Positions 1 to 16,478 of a stretch of DNA of 64,000 nucleotides are shown piece after piece (position 1 is the first letter of the stretch; the number at the start of each line of letters is the position of its first letter). The position numbers and the translations under genes are program-made. The stretch is from Halichondria panicea. Lineage: Eukaryota > Porifera > Demospongiae > Suberitida > Halichondriidae. The stretch covers positions 1,353,025 through 1,417,024 of the forward strand of contig NC_087378.1 of the NCBI RefSeq assembly GCF_963675165.1, in the 5' to 3' direction. The notes beneath the pieces were generated by a model. The model saw only the letters and a program-made list of their open reading frames with translations, was not told where the DNA came from and did not search any database.

Positions 1-56
1 ACTCATGCGTGCATATAGTTCTACATCTGAGCACTAATGGTAAATCTTTTTCGCAG

Positions 57-844
57 ATAGGGACTGTCTCCTGCCTGTAATTTTGTGTGGCGACTTCAAC
101 AGTCTCCCCAACTCTCATCTCGTCAACTTTATCACCTCTGCCAAACTGGACTACTCTGAGATATCAGCAGCAGAGGTGGCAGGCTTCGGCAAACGACGCA
201 GGAGCTCAGGACGTGATATTCCAAAGCCTCTGTTCCCCAGCACGATGGGCATAGATAACAACTGTTGCTATAGGGAGCCTCCTACCCGTACAGAGAGAAT
301 GGTGGTGGATGTCATTGATCTCACACTAGATGATGATGATGATGGACCTTCTCAAGGCAGTGGAACACCCAAAATATTGGAGAGGCCACTGGCTCCCCCT
401 GTTCCTACTCCACTACAAGACACTGTGTCAGCTTATGAGAAAATCGATTCCACTACTGTAACAATGTCATGTACAAATGAATCACCATCCAATTCCAATG
501 CTTCAAGTCAGCCACATACAACTACTACATTGAATCAACGTGTAGCCTCTTCTTGTGACAACATACCACAGGTCCCTGTCCACCTACTAACACACCCGTT
601 CAATCTATTAAACTGTGTCTATCCCTATTCGCCTAAGTCAACTGTCACTACCTTCCATCAGTCTGCTTTCGAGATGGTCGACTACATCTTTTTTACTCCT
701 CTCACTAATTCAAAAGGTTTTCGACTTCTACACAGGAAAGCTCTTCCTAGCACTGATGTACTGAAACAGTTCGGCCCTCAACCTCATGAGTTTCTTTCTT
801 CTGATCATCTATTCCTTTGTGCAATGTTTCAATTGATATATTAA
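57..844 (+). CDS. ANGEL: ANGEL1/2-type CCR4-like phosphatase/nuclease, last exon (partial)
   Basis: This is the last exon of a gene whose 5' part lies left of the window. The exon follows a tttttcgcag acceptor at 56 and ends at the TAA at 842-844. The frame opens with VILCGDFNSLP, the second half of the endonuclease/exonuclease/phosphatase fold. Further on it has VDYIFF and closes with LSSDHLFL, where SDH is the catalytic Asp-His end of that fold. Vertebrate ANGEL1/2 show the same spacing: GDFNS..P, then a long variable insert, then VDYIF and SSDHL. In that family ANGEL2 acts on 2',3'-cyclic phosphate RNA ends. The variable insert contains an acidic DDDDD patch. Orthology to ANGEL1 or ANGEL2 cannot be decided from one exon. 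Confidence 0.85.
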
Positions 845-1082
845 TCTTCAATGATGATCGAACACTTATTTATTTGATCTATTTTATTCAACTATAATAT
901 TATTGGTGAGTCTTATATCAAGTACCAACTATAATTACAAAATGAATACCTAGTACCTGTGTGCAATCACTTCTAAACACATTCATAAGCTAGCCCTGCC
1001 CACAAACGAGCCACTCCCCTTTTCTCATTTTCTCCTGACCCTATGTGTTTATTTTGGTATGCTCAAAAACGGCTAACTAGCT

Positions 1083-2971
1083 ATGAGTGTATATTCAGCA
1101 TTCTGCTTGTTACTGTGCCTCCTGTTGGTAATTGGTGAATCTTCATTGGAGAAAGATGGAGCACCTTGGAAGAGAAGCTCAAATGCAAACATCGCCCCAC
1201 TCTCAGATGACATAGATGATAACTTCCAGTCAAATTTCAGACAAAGCCTGAGTGAAGTGGACACTCTACTGAGACCATTTTTGATACACACACAAGTAAG
1301 CTAAAGCAAGCAAAATCTGCTTACCATATCTGTGTACATGTACATGTATATGCAAAGTTTGTGGGAGGGGCTGGCACTTAAAGAAACTTTATCTCTGCAG
1401 GATGGCTTCCTTGTGCTAGTAAATGGAAGTCAAACAAGAAATTTGACCATTTCCACTACTGTCTATCAACATTTGAAGGTATAAGCTGGGTTTTTTGTAA
1501 CTTGTAACCCCATGATAGTACTTGTCGTACTAACAGCTTCTCCTTTCCCGATCCCCCCACTAGGTGGTAAGTCATCTTCCAGTTAGTGCTGTATCCTTAC
1601 TCCTACCAGAGCTCCTTGATGCCAGACGGGTGCTAACAAATTCAAGTGAAACACGACAGAGTCTTGTGGACCTTCGAGAATATGCTGAAAATCTGTACTC
1701 ATTGATTAACTCAACATTGACAACATTTTTCACAAATCAGCAAGTAAGTACACACATCATTTATCTTGGACTATCTTACATTTTTCCTCAGTCCAATAGG
1801 CAGCAAGAGATCATTCAGATTGTCCTGGATTTCCTAACAAGGGTACTGGATGGATCCATCGACATCACTATGAAGAACTTGATGTTTCTCATGGAGTCTT
1901 TGTCCGATCACCTTGCGGCCAACTCTCAAGACGCTGTGTTGGACTATCTTATATGGTAAACGATTTAGTAAAAGTGGTAAGCAAGTTACTACAACATGCA
2001 CATCCGTTAATACACACACACACGCTACACTGCCTTTACTACATTATGTTTGTGTCCAACAGTTTGAACAGGACTATATCAAGTCTGGGAGTGCCACAGA
2101 AGGTATTAACTGAGGAATTGGTTGTAATTCTGTCAGCTGATCCATTCTCTATCACTGGAAGTTTCGTACATCAGGTATACATAAATTACCACACTGTATA
2201 CACTTGATACAAAACACATTCGACCACAAATCATCATTTTAATCTCTATTGTTATGTTTCACCCTTATTTTACTACATGCAGACATAATTATTATAAGTA
2301 TGACTACAAATCATCATCTTTAAAAAGTAACTCTCTATTGTTTATGTTTCGCCCTTATTTGCAGTACTACGTGCAGCTGCTGAATATCAACCCAGATTCA
2401 CAAAGGTCAGCTCGATCTGTACACATTGTTGTGAAGAAACCCCATAATTATGATTCCCTTCTCTCTCTCTGTCTACAGAATAATTTTGAGACCCCGTACT
2501 ACCTCAACAAATTGCAGTGCTTCTCCTACTGACTCCTATCAGCCACAGCTGTTTGATACCACCCTGTTTCAATCCATCAGCAATATCTTTTACAATGACA
2601 GTTTTACCTCTCTACATAGCGAACTATCTCAAGCAGCAGCTGGAATTATATGCTCAGACAATCTAACGTTATCATCATGTACGACTGAGTCTGCAGTTAA
2701 AGGATTCTATACTCGACTGGAAAAAGGCTACATTGTGTTGATGATGATTTTTGGTGGTTTTGCAGTGTTCTTTGGAGTCATCGTGGGCTGTATTACATAT
2801 GAAGACCGTGTAATGGCCTCTGAAAGGAAGACACAAGAAAAACAAACAAATTTCAAGTTGGAAGGGCCGAATGTGTTCACACCAGTCAGTTCCCTACGAG
2901 AAGATCAGGACTCAGTAGCATATCAACATTCTACAGAAACTATGAGCCCTTTATTAAGTATGAGTACGTAA
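1083..2971 (+). CDS. Unrecognised type I membrane protein, 7 exons
   Basis: Exons are 1083-1295, 1401-1478, 1564-1743, 1792-1955, 2063-2174, 2365-2405 and 2479-2971. All have GT-AG borders and the frame stays open to the TAA, giving about 426 residues. The N-terminus is a clear signal peptide (FCLLLCLLLVIG). The ectodomain has several N-glycosylation sequons (NGS, NLT, NSS, NST, NRT, NDS). A single membrane span (IVLMMIFGGFAVFFGVIVG) lies near the C-terminus, followed by a tail of about 60 residues rich in Ser, Thr and Glu. I do not recognise a domain; the middle is helical and leucine-rich (LLPELLDARR, FLTRVLDG, LMESLSDHL). No function is proposed. The exon 4/5 junction at 1955 is the least certain, because reading straight through meets a stop after two more bases. 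Confidence 0.6.
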
Positions 2972-3472
2972 CTCAACCTTATAGCAATGTTTGTATAAAC
3001 TTATGCGTATAATAATTATATACATACATGTAGCTACATCAATTGAGTGCTTAGTGTTGTAAAACTTGCATGTTTACTTTGTGATTTTGTTTTATCGTTT
3101 GTTGACTCACATTAGATGCATGACATACTTGGTGTACAAAGTAATGTATACTGATCTACACGCATGACAGTACTAGTTTCGCTTATAGCACTTCCAAATG
3201 TGGGACACTGTACGTAACACACATTGTGAGAATGGTGAGGGCATGCATTTATCAAGACGGTCCATTTATATATGTATGACGAAGGCCATTGATCAAGGCA
3301 TTATTATATCTAGCAAGTTCACAATAATGACACTAGCTATGGATGTTCTCCCCGAGTTACCTGGCCATGGTATAAGCTCACTGTGCAGTGCAATTGTTTT
3401 TTTATCCTCTAATAATTGTTCATTAATTTGTACTGTGTATAAACAGGTTATTAAATAACACAAATCACAAAC
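2972..3472. other. Convergent intergenic region, nothing recognised
   Basis: This 501-bp AT-rich gap lies between the stop of the membrane-protein gene (+) and the stop of SPAG7 (-). It presumably holds both 3' untranslated regions. I see no conserved reading frame, repeat or RNA gene in it. Confidence 0.5.
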
Positions 3473-5254
3473 TCATAACTCTTCACTAGAATCTTTAGTT
3501 CTTTTAGTACTAGTGTGTTCTAAAGCATCATCAGTTTCTATTGTGTCCATTTTCGGTCTCTTTCTGGATTTCATATCATTCAGAGTCTGTTCAATCGACC
3601 TCAAGTCTTTCTTATTGGAGCTAGGCACTGCATGAAAAGAAGGAACACTCTTAAAGTCACGGTGGGGCAAATGCTCACAACACAACTATGACTGAATCAG
3701 ATTCATCATATTCAAATCTGAGCAAGGCCACCCCACACCATAATTATTATTGTGAATCACATAACCATGGATTTAACAAAAAGAGCTGTATTAGTTGCAT
3801 AATCCAAAAAACAAATTCAGACACAGAGAGAAAAACTGACTAACCGTATCCAAAGGCTTTGTTGGGCTCCATTTTGACTGCAGTTTTTTCAGTACAGTCT
3901 AGTCCACCGAGAAGATGCTTGTACTTCTCCTGATAATGAGGGGTTTCCCCGTAGCTAGGGGTGGAGGCGTGTCGATCCTTTGCCTTGCTGCTGGGTTCAA
4001 TGCTCACAGTAGCAGATGAGGAGGATGAGGCCATCTTCTCCTTTGAAGGATCATACTCCTGTAGCACGAAAAAGCAGGTAATAACTTCACTAAAAAGCAA
4101 TCAATCAAAACTAAGAGATGCAATATGTAGCTCTTAGATCCCACTTGAGTGTGTCAAAACTGAAAATCATATGAAAGGGGGGGGGGGAGTGTAACGATTC
4201 TCAAGATTTAAACAGTGAACTGTTTCCTATTATACTTACCTCACCATTACGTAGTGCTCGGAACTCCTCCTCAGAAGGTGGGTTCTCCTGAACAACAACA
4301 GTCACTTAGTTACAACCAGGCACATGACTAACATTTAATGGGGGCACTTCTTACCTTCTTGAAAAACATTAAATACCTATCAATTTCTTCTGTACCAAAT
4401 GAATGTGCGATCAAGCCACCTGCTTCTGCGATCTCATGTCTGTATACATGTACAGTATATACATTACTATAATACTATACAGTGGCTGAAGTAACTGATA
4501 CATAATTTTATACTTACGCTAGAGATCTGTTATTTTTGCTAGCTGGAGGCAGCTTTAGACGAGTTGCTTTTTGATCGGCCATGAATTTCTCAACTTTAGA
4601 AGTCACCTAAAATATAGACAGTGACATGGTAATTCATTGTGCCATAAACATATATAAGTAGTGCTATAGCCTATTTATAGTATACCGTAAGACCTCTAGT
4701 TAAATTAAGGCGACACTTTTTAATAATTACGAAGCCAGAAGTTGCTTCTTTTGGAGGTTGAAAAATTATGTTGAAGATTGAAGACCTGGTGTCGCTTATT
4801 TAGAGGGTCGCATCTCAGTCTACTTGCCTCGATTTCTAGCCGCTTAAAAGCGTGTATTTTCCAGTGGGCTAGAATCAAGGCTAGGGTGTGGCTACATTTA
4901 CCTCCATTTAGGGCGCGACATTAAAAAATAATTGTCAACATAGCTGTCGCTACTTTTAGAGGTCAGAAAATAGCCTGAGCTCGAGGGTGTCGCATATTTG
5001 GAGGGTCGCCTTAATTAGAGGTATTACGGTAGCGACAAACTTACTTCTAGTTTATACTTCTCTCTTTCCTTGTGTGATTTCCTTTCAGCCATCTCTTTCT
5101 TTTCCTTAAATGCTGAGAAAATAGAAAATAGTTAATATTATATGAGATGGCGATGGTCTTTTTCGATAGATCTACCTTTCGCTATCTTCCGCTCCTTCTC
5201 ACTAGCAGAGGGAGGCTTCTCCATTGAGCCCAGTATCGATCCCAGCAAATCCAT
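3473..5254 (-). CDS. SPAG7: SPAG7 homologue (R3H-domain protein), 7 exons
   Basis: Exons on the minus strand are 5176-5254, 5045-5112, 4518-4606, 4355-4439, 4240-4287, 3845-4058 and 3473-3627, giving 245 residues. The N-terminus MDLLGSILGSMEKPPS is nearly the same as vertebrate SPAG7 (MADLLGSILSSMEKPPS). It is followed by a charged helical stretch and then the R3H region, where HEIAEAGGLIAHSFG corresponds to the SPAG7 motif around VAGLTSFSFG. The later YQEKYKHLLGG and NKAFGY blocks match YKDKYSHLIGK and NKTYGC, and DLRSIEQTLNDMKSRKR matches the C-terminal part. R3H domains bind single-stranded nucleic acid. The cellular role of SPAG7 is poorly defined in the literature I know. The first exon faces RGS22 head to head. 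Confidence 0.93.
4685..5029. mobile_element. MITE with ~30-bp inverted ends and TA duplication, in SPAG7 intron 2
   Basis: The left end, starting CCGTAAGACCTCTAGTT, is repeated inverted at the right end, whose complement reads CCGTAATACCTCTAATT. The match continues through AAGGCGAC. Both ends are flanked by TA (4683-4684 and 5030-5031). The 345-bp body has no coding capacity and repeats short 'gtcgc..ttt.gaggg' words. TA duplications and short size fit a non-autonomous Tc1/mariner-type element; the superfamily is an inference. Confidence 0.7.
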
Positions 5255-5569
5255 GACACCTAAGATACTGACTGGTGTCCTCCCTGATTAAGGTTATAGA
5301 GAGCTGCTACAGCTAGTACAGCGCTAGCGCTAGGGAGCCTCTATAAATATACAGTAACCTGCAGCTAAATCACTAGAGTACAAGCATGTGGGGTTGGTTA
5401 GGTTGTTTATTTGTGTACTCCCCCTTTGATCACTAAGCCGGATACAGTAATCGCTTAGCAACGACAGCTAATACACCCACACAACTTCTCACAGAACTTT
5501 GATGTGCTGTCATAAAATACATTGAAGTGTAGCTATGCGATTGGACTTTCCTAGAAAGCTTTGCTGAGA
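5255..5569. promoter_or_regulatory. Head-to-head SPAG7/RGS22 upstream region
   Basis: These 315 bp separate the start codon of SPAG7 (-) from that of RGS22 (+), so both promoters must lie here or in the first transcribed bases. I see no TATA box or other element I would defend. The assignment as a shared promoter rests only on gene geometry. Confidence 0.4.
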
Positions 5570-12229
<6,660 letters not shown>

Positions 12230-12427
12230 GTTTTGCATTTTAATTTTGACACGTACTGCAATGAATTGAATAACAGAGCTCAATCTACCAGTAAACTGAT
12301 ACATACTTCTTCAATATAAGACCCCACAAAAATAATATGAGGGTCAGCGTTAACAAAGTATTAGTACAAAAATAATGTATACTGTATAGAGAACACACGT
12401 ACTAGGTGTATAGAAAAGCTAACAATT

Positions 12428-13576
12428 TTACAATATCTTTGACAGAACACTGTTCTTTTCGTTTCGAGTTTTCTCAAAATATTCCAATGGTCTGAGTATG
12501 CCAAATCCTTCATCTTGATGATGCACTCCTTGAATGGTAGACATGTGCTTCAGAATTTCTCTCATCCCCCAAACATTATGAAGCTGATCAATTAATAATG
12601 GCTGTTGGTCTCTTAGATCTTGGACAATTTGACAGACAATACCGGCCACTAGAGGAGCTGCAAAAGACGTGCCAGTCACAGATGCATACATGCTTGGTCC
12701 ACCAATAGTAGGAGCACATATGTCTTCACCGGGTGCCAAAAAATCTAGTTCACGTCCTCTAGGCGAGAAAGACGAGTGGCCGCCATTACTGTTACAAGAT
12801 CCAATGCAGAGCACATGGCCAAGCCTGGCCGGATATGTGATGGATTGCTTGTATTTTCGGCCATCATTTAAAGCAGCACAGACAACAATAATATCATTAT
12901 AGATCACTTCTTGAATTTTTTTGGAGAGAAAGTAATCAAACGTTGGCATCCCAAAGGAGATTGAGACAACAGATACTCGGTCATAATGTGTTGAGCACGT
13001 TCTATTGTATTCCAGAATATGCTCTAAGGCTTGGATCACGGCATCACCACTAGCTTGATCGGTTCCATCGGGTACAACTTTACACACCATTACTTTAGCT
13101 TCTGGAGCAATGCCTTGAAATGGGAGCTGATGGTTGCCAATAGCAATAATGTCCTCAGAACCGCAAGCCAGCCCTGCACATTGTGTCCCATGTCCCAGTA
13201 CATCTTCTATACTGTCACTAACAAACGATTTGCTTTCTGGAGATATTCGTTGAGCAAATGCCGTATGAGTGGTGTTGATTCCACTGTCCAGTATAGCGAT
13301 AGTCGTGCCTGCACCATTTGGAAGGAGATCATTAATCAATGCAGATATGGGAGGGGGGCCTGAAGCTTGTTGGTCATCGGTGGCTGCATCAACAAACTCT
13401 TGACTGAGCTGTTCGTCATTGTCTTGAGAATGTTCCTTTGGCTGAGCATGAGATCCATACCAAAGTTTCATTGGCTGAAAGTCTGCATTTTCAGCAGATA
13501 TTAAATCTGATACTTTAGCATCTGAAGACAACAAATTCTCTGCCTTTCCAAGTGTATTCTTAAGGGTATCTGCCAT
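12428..13576 (-). CDS. Subtilisin-like serine protease (S8 family), intronless
   Basis: A single open frame of 382 residues with the complete S8 catalytic set: Asp97 in AILDSGIN, His129 in GHGTQCAG, the oxyanion Asn237 in AALNDG and Ser304 in TGTSFAAP. There is no signal peptide and no evident P domain, so an intracellular or N-terminally activated enzyme is likely. The first 85 residues are acidic and of low complexity (SQDNDEQLSQEF) and could act as a pro-region; this is inference. The core is short, like bacterial subtilases, rather than the furin or TPP2 type. It sits between the 3' end of RGS22 and an intronless GPCR on the same strand. Absence of introns among intron-rich neighbours suggests a retrocopy, a lineage-specific family or old transfer. 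Confidence 0.9.
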   Translation of the reverse strand: MADTLKNTLGKAENLLSSDAKVSDLISAENADFQPMKLWYGSHAQPKEHSQDNDEQLSQEFVDAATDDQQASGPPPISALINDLLPNGAGTTIAILDSGINTTHTAFAQRISPESKSFVSDSIEDVLGHGTQCAGLACGSEDIIAIGNHQLPFQGIAPEAKVMVCKVVPDGTDQASGDAVIQALEHILEYNRTCSTHYDRVSVVSISFGMPTFDYFLSKKIQEVIYNDIIVVCAALNDGRKYKQSITYPARLGHVLCIGSCNSNGGHSSFSPRGRELDFLAPGEDICAPTIGGPSMYASVTGTSFAAPLVAGIVCQIVQDLRDQQPLLIDQLHNVWGMREILKHMSTIQGVHHQDEGFGILRPLEYFEKTRNEKNSVLSKIL

Positions 13577-13889
13577 CTATCTTCAGGGATCTTTCAAGAA
13601 ATTGGAATACACCTCCCAAGACTGTTTGTACTCAGAGGAGGTACGACATCCGCGTGTCATCCGCACGTGCATGTCTTTAACGCACACATTCCTTAGGTCA
13701 AAGTTCGGAATGTGTGTCTACTATACTACTGCCCCTCCCCCTTTAACAAAGGGGAAAGGTCGTCTAGGAAGAGAGTTTTGCATTGGGAAAGATCGTGGAT
13801 GGTGGAAGTAACTTATCATTCATTATTATTTTAACATCAGTACAGTATTATGAAAATTGAAAGCATCTGTGTAAAGTAAACATAAACAA
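13577..13889. other. Intergenic region with a half copy of a palindromic repeat
   Basis: This 313-bp gap lies upstream of the subtilase. From 13632 it carries TCAGAGGAGGTACGACA, the arm of the 108-bp palindromic element found at 37085-37192. No second arm is seen here. The remainder shows nothing recognisable. Confidence 0.5.
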
Positions 13890-16118
13890 TCAAATGCAAG
13901 AATGTTTTGATAGAACATCTTTTAGCCTAGGGTATACAGGAGGCATAAAAAGATAATAAACTGAAAGTGCTACAGCAATGTTCAGGCTGCAAAAATCTGC
14001 AATGAAGATCACAATGTGATCTAAATTTCGATCTATTCGAAGTATGACTTGTAGAGAAATTGCAAAGCCCATTGACAAAAACACAGCATAGGTAAACTTT
14101 GCGACAACCTTTGTTTGAAAACCTGAAATGTAAATTTTTGTTGTAAATGAGGTCAACAAGCAAGCAATAATAGCAAAGATGAAGTTGTACAAGTAAATTG
14201 TGAGGTACCATACTGTGAAGTGCTCTGCATGACAGCGTTTCTCAATAATTCTGTAGAATCCATCAAAGTCTGACTGATCCACTCTGATCTCAAAGGGATC
14301 GATGATAACCCATAGGATATTTAAGAAAATGTCAACAGTAGTAGCCAAAACAACAAGTATCAATAAAAGTTTATCTGACAGACAACCTCCCGGTTCTTTC
14401 CAAACATAGTTAAAAATTCGAAACAAACGCCAAGCCCTTGCACACGTAGCTCCAAAAAGTAAAGTGAATCCGATCGAGCAAAGAAAGTGTATCGTATGGC
14501 ACAAGAGAGCTTTAACATTGTCTATAATCCTAATTCCTTCAACAAGAATAGCAATAAATGATGCAAATAGCAAAAGATAACAGCCAACTATTGCTGTTTG
14601 GTTGAGTCTCACACTTGCAGCTCGAACAAAATAGTCATTTCTGTAGTATATTGAAAGGCTGTGGAATATAACTGTTGCAGTTAGAATCAAGAAGCTAATT
14701 AATCCAAGGGAAATTGTAGCATAGATATTAGTTAAATGCACTTGTTCTGGAAATGTTTCATCAAGGAGGTCCACCCTAATGAAATGGTTAATGAAATCAT
14801 CATAGTGTGCTATGAGCAGGATGGTGCTATTGACAACTAACGATATGTTAAAAGATCGATGGTTGTACCCAGACAATTTGTTGAAGGATATTCTTCCAGA
14901 CACACCTTGAAAATCTAACTCTTCCATGGCTTGTCTTAGTATGCTTGTATCACTCTTACTTCTGTACCCGTTTCTACCATAAGTGTGCATATCAAAATCA
15001 GCATGTGAGTGTTGAGACTTATTGAGAGCGAAAGCTATAGCCCACACAGCATCATAATACATGCTTCCCCAAGGACTGTAGTTGATAGTTTGATCTCCAT
15101 TACCCATGTTTATTCTTTCTATTTCACTGTTGTACTTTCTTGAAAATTCCATATAACTTAAGACGCTATTGTTAGATGAACCAGTACTGTCGTTTACATT
15201 TGCCAGCCTGTATGTGATTAGTACACTTCCATTAAGAACTTGACTAACCATGATCTCCTTAGAACAACTGTATGTGAATCCTCGATAATCAAAGTCAACA
15301 TCTTGTTTGAATTCTGTAAGCGATCTTTCAATGACAATCCACTGAATTACTGGGTACGTCATGTTCATCATAAAAGCAGTACACAACAGATTTCTAGCAA
15401 GCATGGGACCAGCCAACAATATTACAATACGTATCAATTTTTCTCTTAATTTCTCCAAATGATAGAAGCTGTGGCTCAATGCTGCAGATGTTACATTTAC
15501 AGAAATGTTTGAAGTAGTTAGTTGTTGTATGAAAGCATCATGAGTTGAGGATTGAAAAATGCGCGTGGAATCATACAAAACAGCCACATTAGTCCAACCT
15601 CTGTCTTCAATCATAGCGATCATTGCAGCAGCTATACCGTTAGAGGACCCGTATATTCCAAACAAATTTTTATACCTGCTATGATCACCCAATTTTGGTG
15701 TACCTGCTCCATGTATATTGATGAGTGAGATATTTCCTTGAGTTGTCAGTGGTGCTATTGCAACTGCAGAAGCTGAGCATCCAGGACCGATAAGACCAAC
15801 AATCTGCTTCTGACTGTATAAAACACTCCGAATAAAATTTATACGAGCTCTGTTTGTGTAATTACAGCCACAGTCCTTCTCCAATAAGGTAAGATTGAGA
15901 CCATATAAAACACCACTTGAACGTACGTCATTTACAGCAAGTCTCATAGCTGGGATGACATTGGGCCCACCACTCCAAGAAGGGTTGCCATTATCGTTGG
16001 GGTAAGGTAATAGTACTAGGAGATACAACTGTTGTTCAATGTCTTGACTCCTGTTATAAGCAAATAGTCCTGGCATATTTGATAACACCAGACAAGCAAT
16101 GACAATTCGCAAGGCCAT
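13890..16118 (-). CDS. Class C GPCR, GABA-B receptor-like, intronless
   Basis: A 742-residue single-exon receptor. It has a signal peptide (VIACLVLSNMPGLFA, residues 5-19). A periplasmic-binding-type ligand domain spans about residues 30-465, with GLIGPGCSASAVAIAPL and YYDAVWAIAFALN typical of ANF-receptor folds. Seven membrane spans follow between about 480 and 735 (TM1 GLISFLILTATVIF, TM3 SIGFTLLFGATCARAWRLF, TM7 IFIADFCSLNIAVALSVYYL, ending FMPPVY). There is no cysteine-rich linker between the ligand domain and TM1, which is the GABA-B pattern rather than the metabotropic glutamate pattern. The ectodomain has many N-glycosylation sequons. The cytoplasmic tail is very short and no GABA-B coiled coil is seen. 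Sponges are known to carry expanded GABA-B-like receptor sets; the ligand cannot be told. Confidence 0.9.
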   Translation of the reverse strand: MALRIVIACLVLSNMPGLFAYNRSQDIEQQLYLLVLLPYPNDNGNPSWSGGPNVIPAMRLAVNDVRSSGVLYGLNLTLLEKDCGCNYTNRARINFIRSVLYSQKQIVGLIGPGCSASAVAIAPLTTQGNISLINIHGAGTPKLGDHSRYKNLFGIYGSSNGIAAAMIAMIEDRGWTNVAVLYDSTRIFQSSTHDAFIQQLTTSNISVNVTSAALSHSFYHLEKLREKLIRIVILLAGPMLARNLLCTAFMMNMTYPVIQWIVIERSLTEFKQDVDFDYRGFTYSCSKEIMVSQVLNGSVLITYRLANVNDSTGSSNNSVLSYMEFSRKYNSEIERINMGNGDQTINYSPWGSMYYDAVWAIAFALNKSQHSHADFDMHTYGRNGYRSKSDTSILRQAMEELDFQGVSGRISFNKLSGYNHRSFNISLVVNSTILLIAHYDDFINHFIRVDLLDETFPEQVHLTNIYATISLGLISFLILTATVIFHSLSIYYRNDYFVRAASVRLNQTAIVGCYLLLFASFIAILVEGIRIIDNVKALLCHTIHFLCSIGFTLLFGATCARAWRLFRIFNYVWKEPGGCLSDKLLLILVVLATTVDIFLNILWVIIDPFEIRVDQSDFDGFYRIIEKRCHAEHFTVWYLTIYLYNFIFAIIACLLTSFTTKIYISGFQTKVVAKFTYAVFLSMGFAISLQVILRIDRNLDHIVIFIADFCSLNIAVALSVYYLFMPPVYPRLKDVLSKHSCI

Positions 16119-16478
16119 AGCTAAACAACTAGTCTACTGAGCTAACTTACTTAATTATGTTTATCATGACAGTTTGTAAAATGGTTTTCCTTGTTGTCCT
16201 GAATCAACTGCACGTGTATGAGTTGAACAAACATTGAACCGCTTTAGTAATGTATTAGCAGCTATTTGTGTATTACTACTCACATGTTGCAAGTGTACCG
16301 TACCGGTAGCTTCCTAAAACTGTAACTGTTGCTCTTCTACTTCTATACAGAGAAAAGTTGTGCATGCACATGTGCAACAAAAAAGGGGTGGGTGCTGATG
16401 GCTCGACCTTTACCATCAGTGATGGAATTAGAAGCATGGTGAATTGAACTTACACTGAAAACGTTTGCTGTGTGATCA
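16119..16478. promoter_or_regulatory. Head-to-head GPCR/XRCC5 upstream region
   Basis: A 360-bp gap between two divergent start codons. It should contain both promoters by geometry. I found no motif that I would name. Confidence 0.35.

Noticed and set aside
1956-1980. Stop after LDYLIW as the end of a short membrane-protein gene
   Set aside because: Splicing at 1955 keeps a continuous frame to a membrane span and tail, whereas stopping here leaves the downstream exons without a gene.
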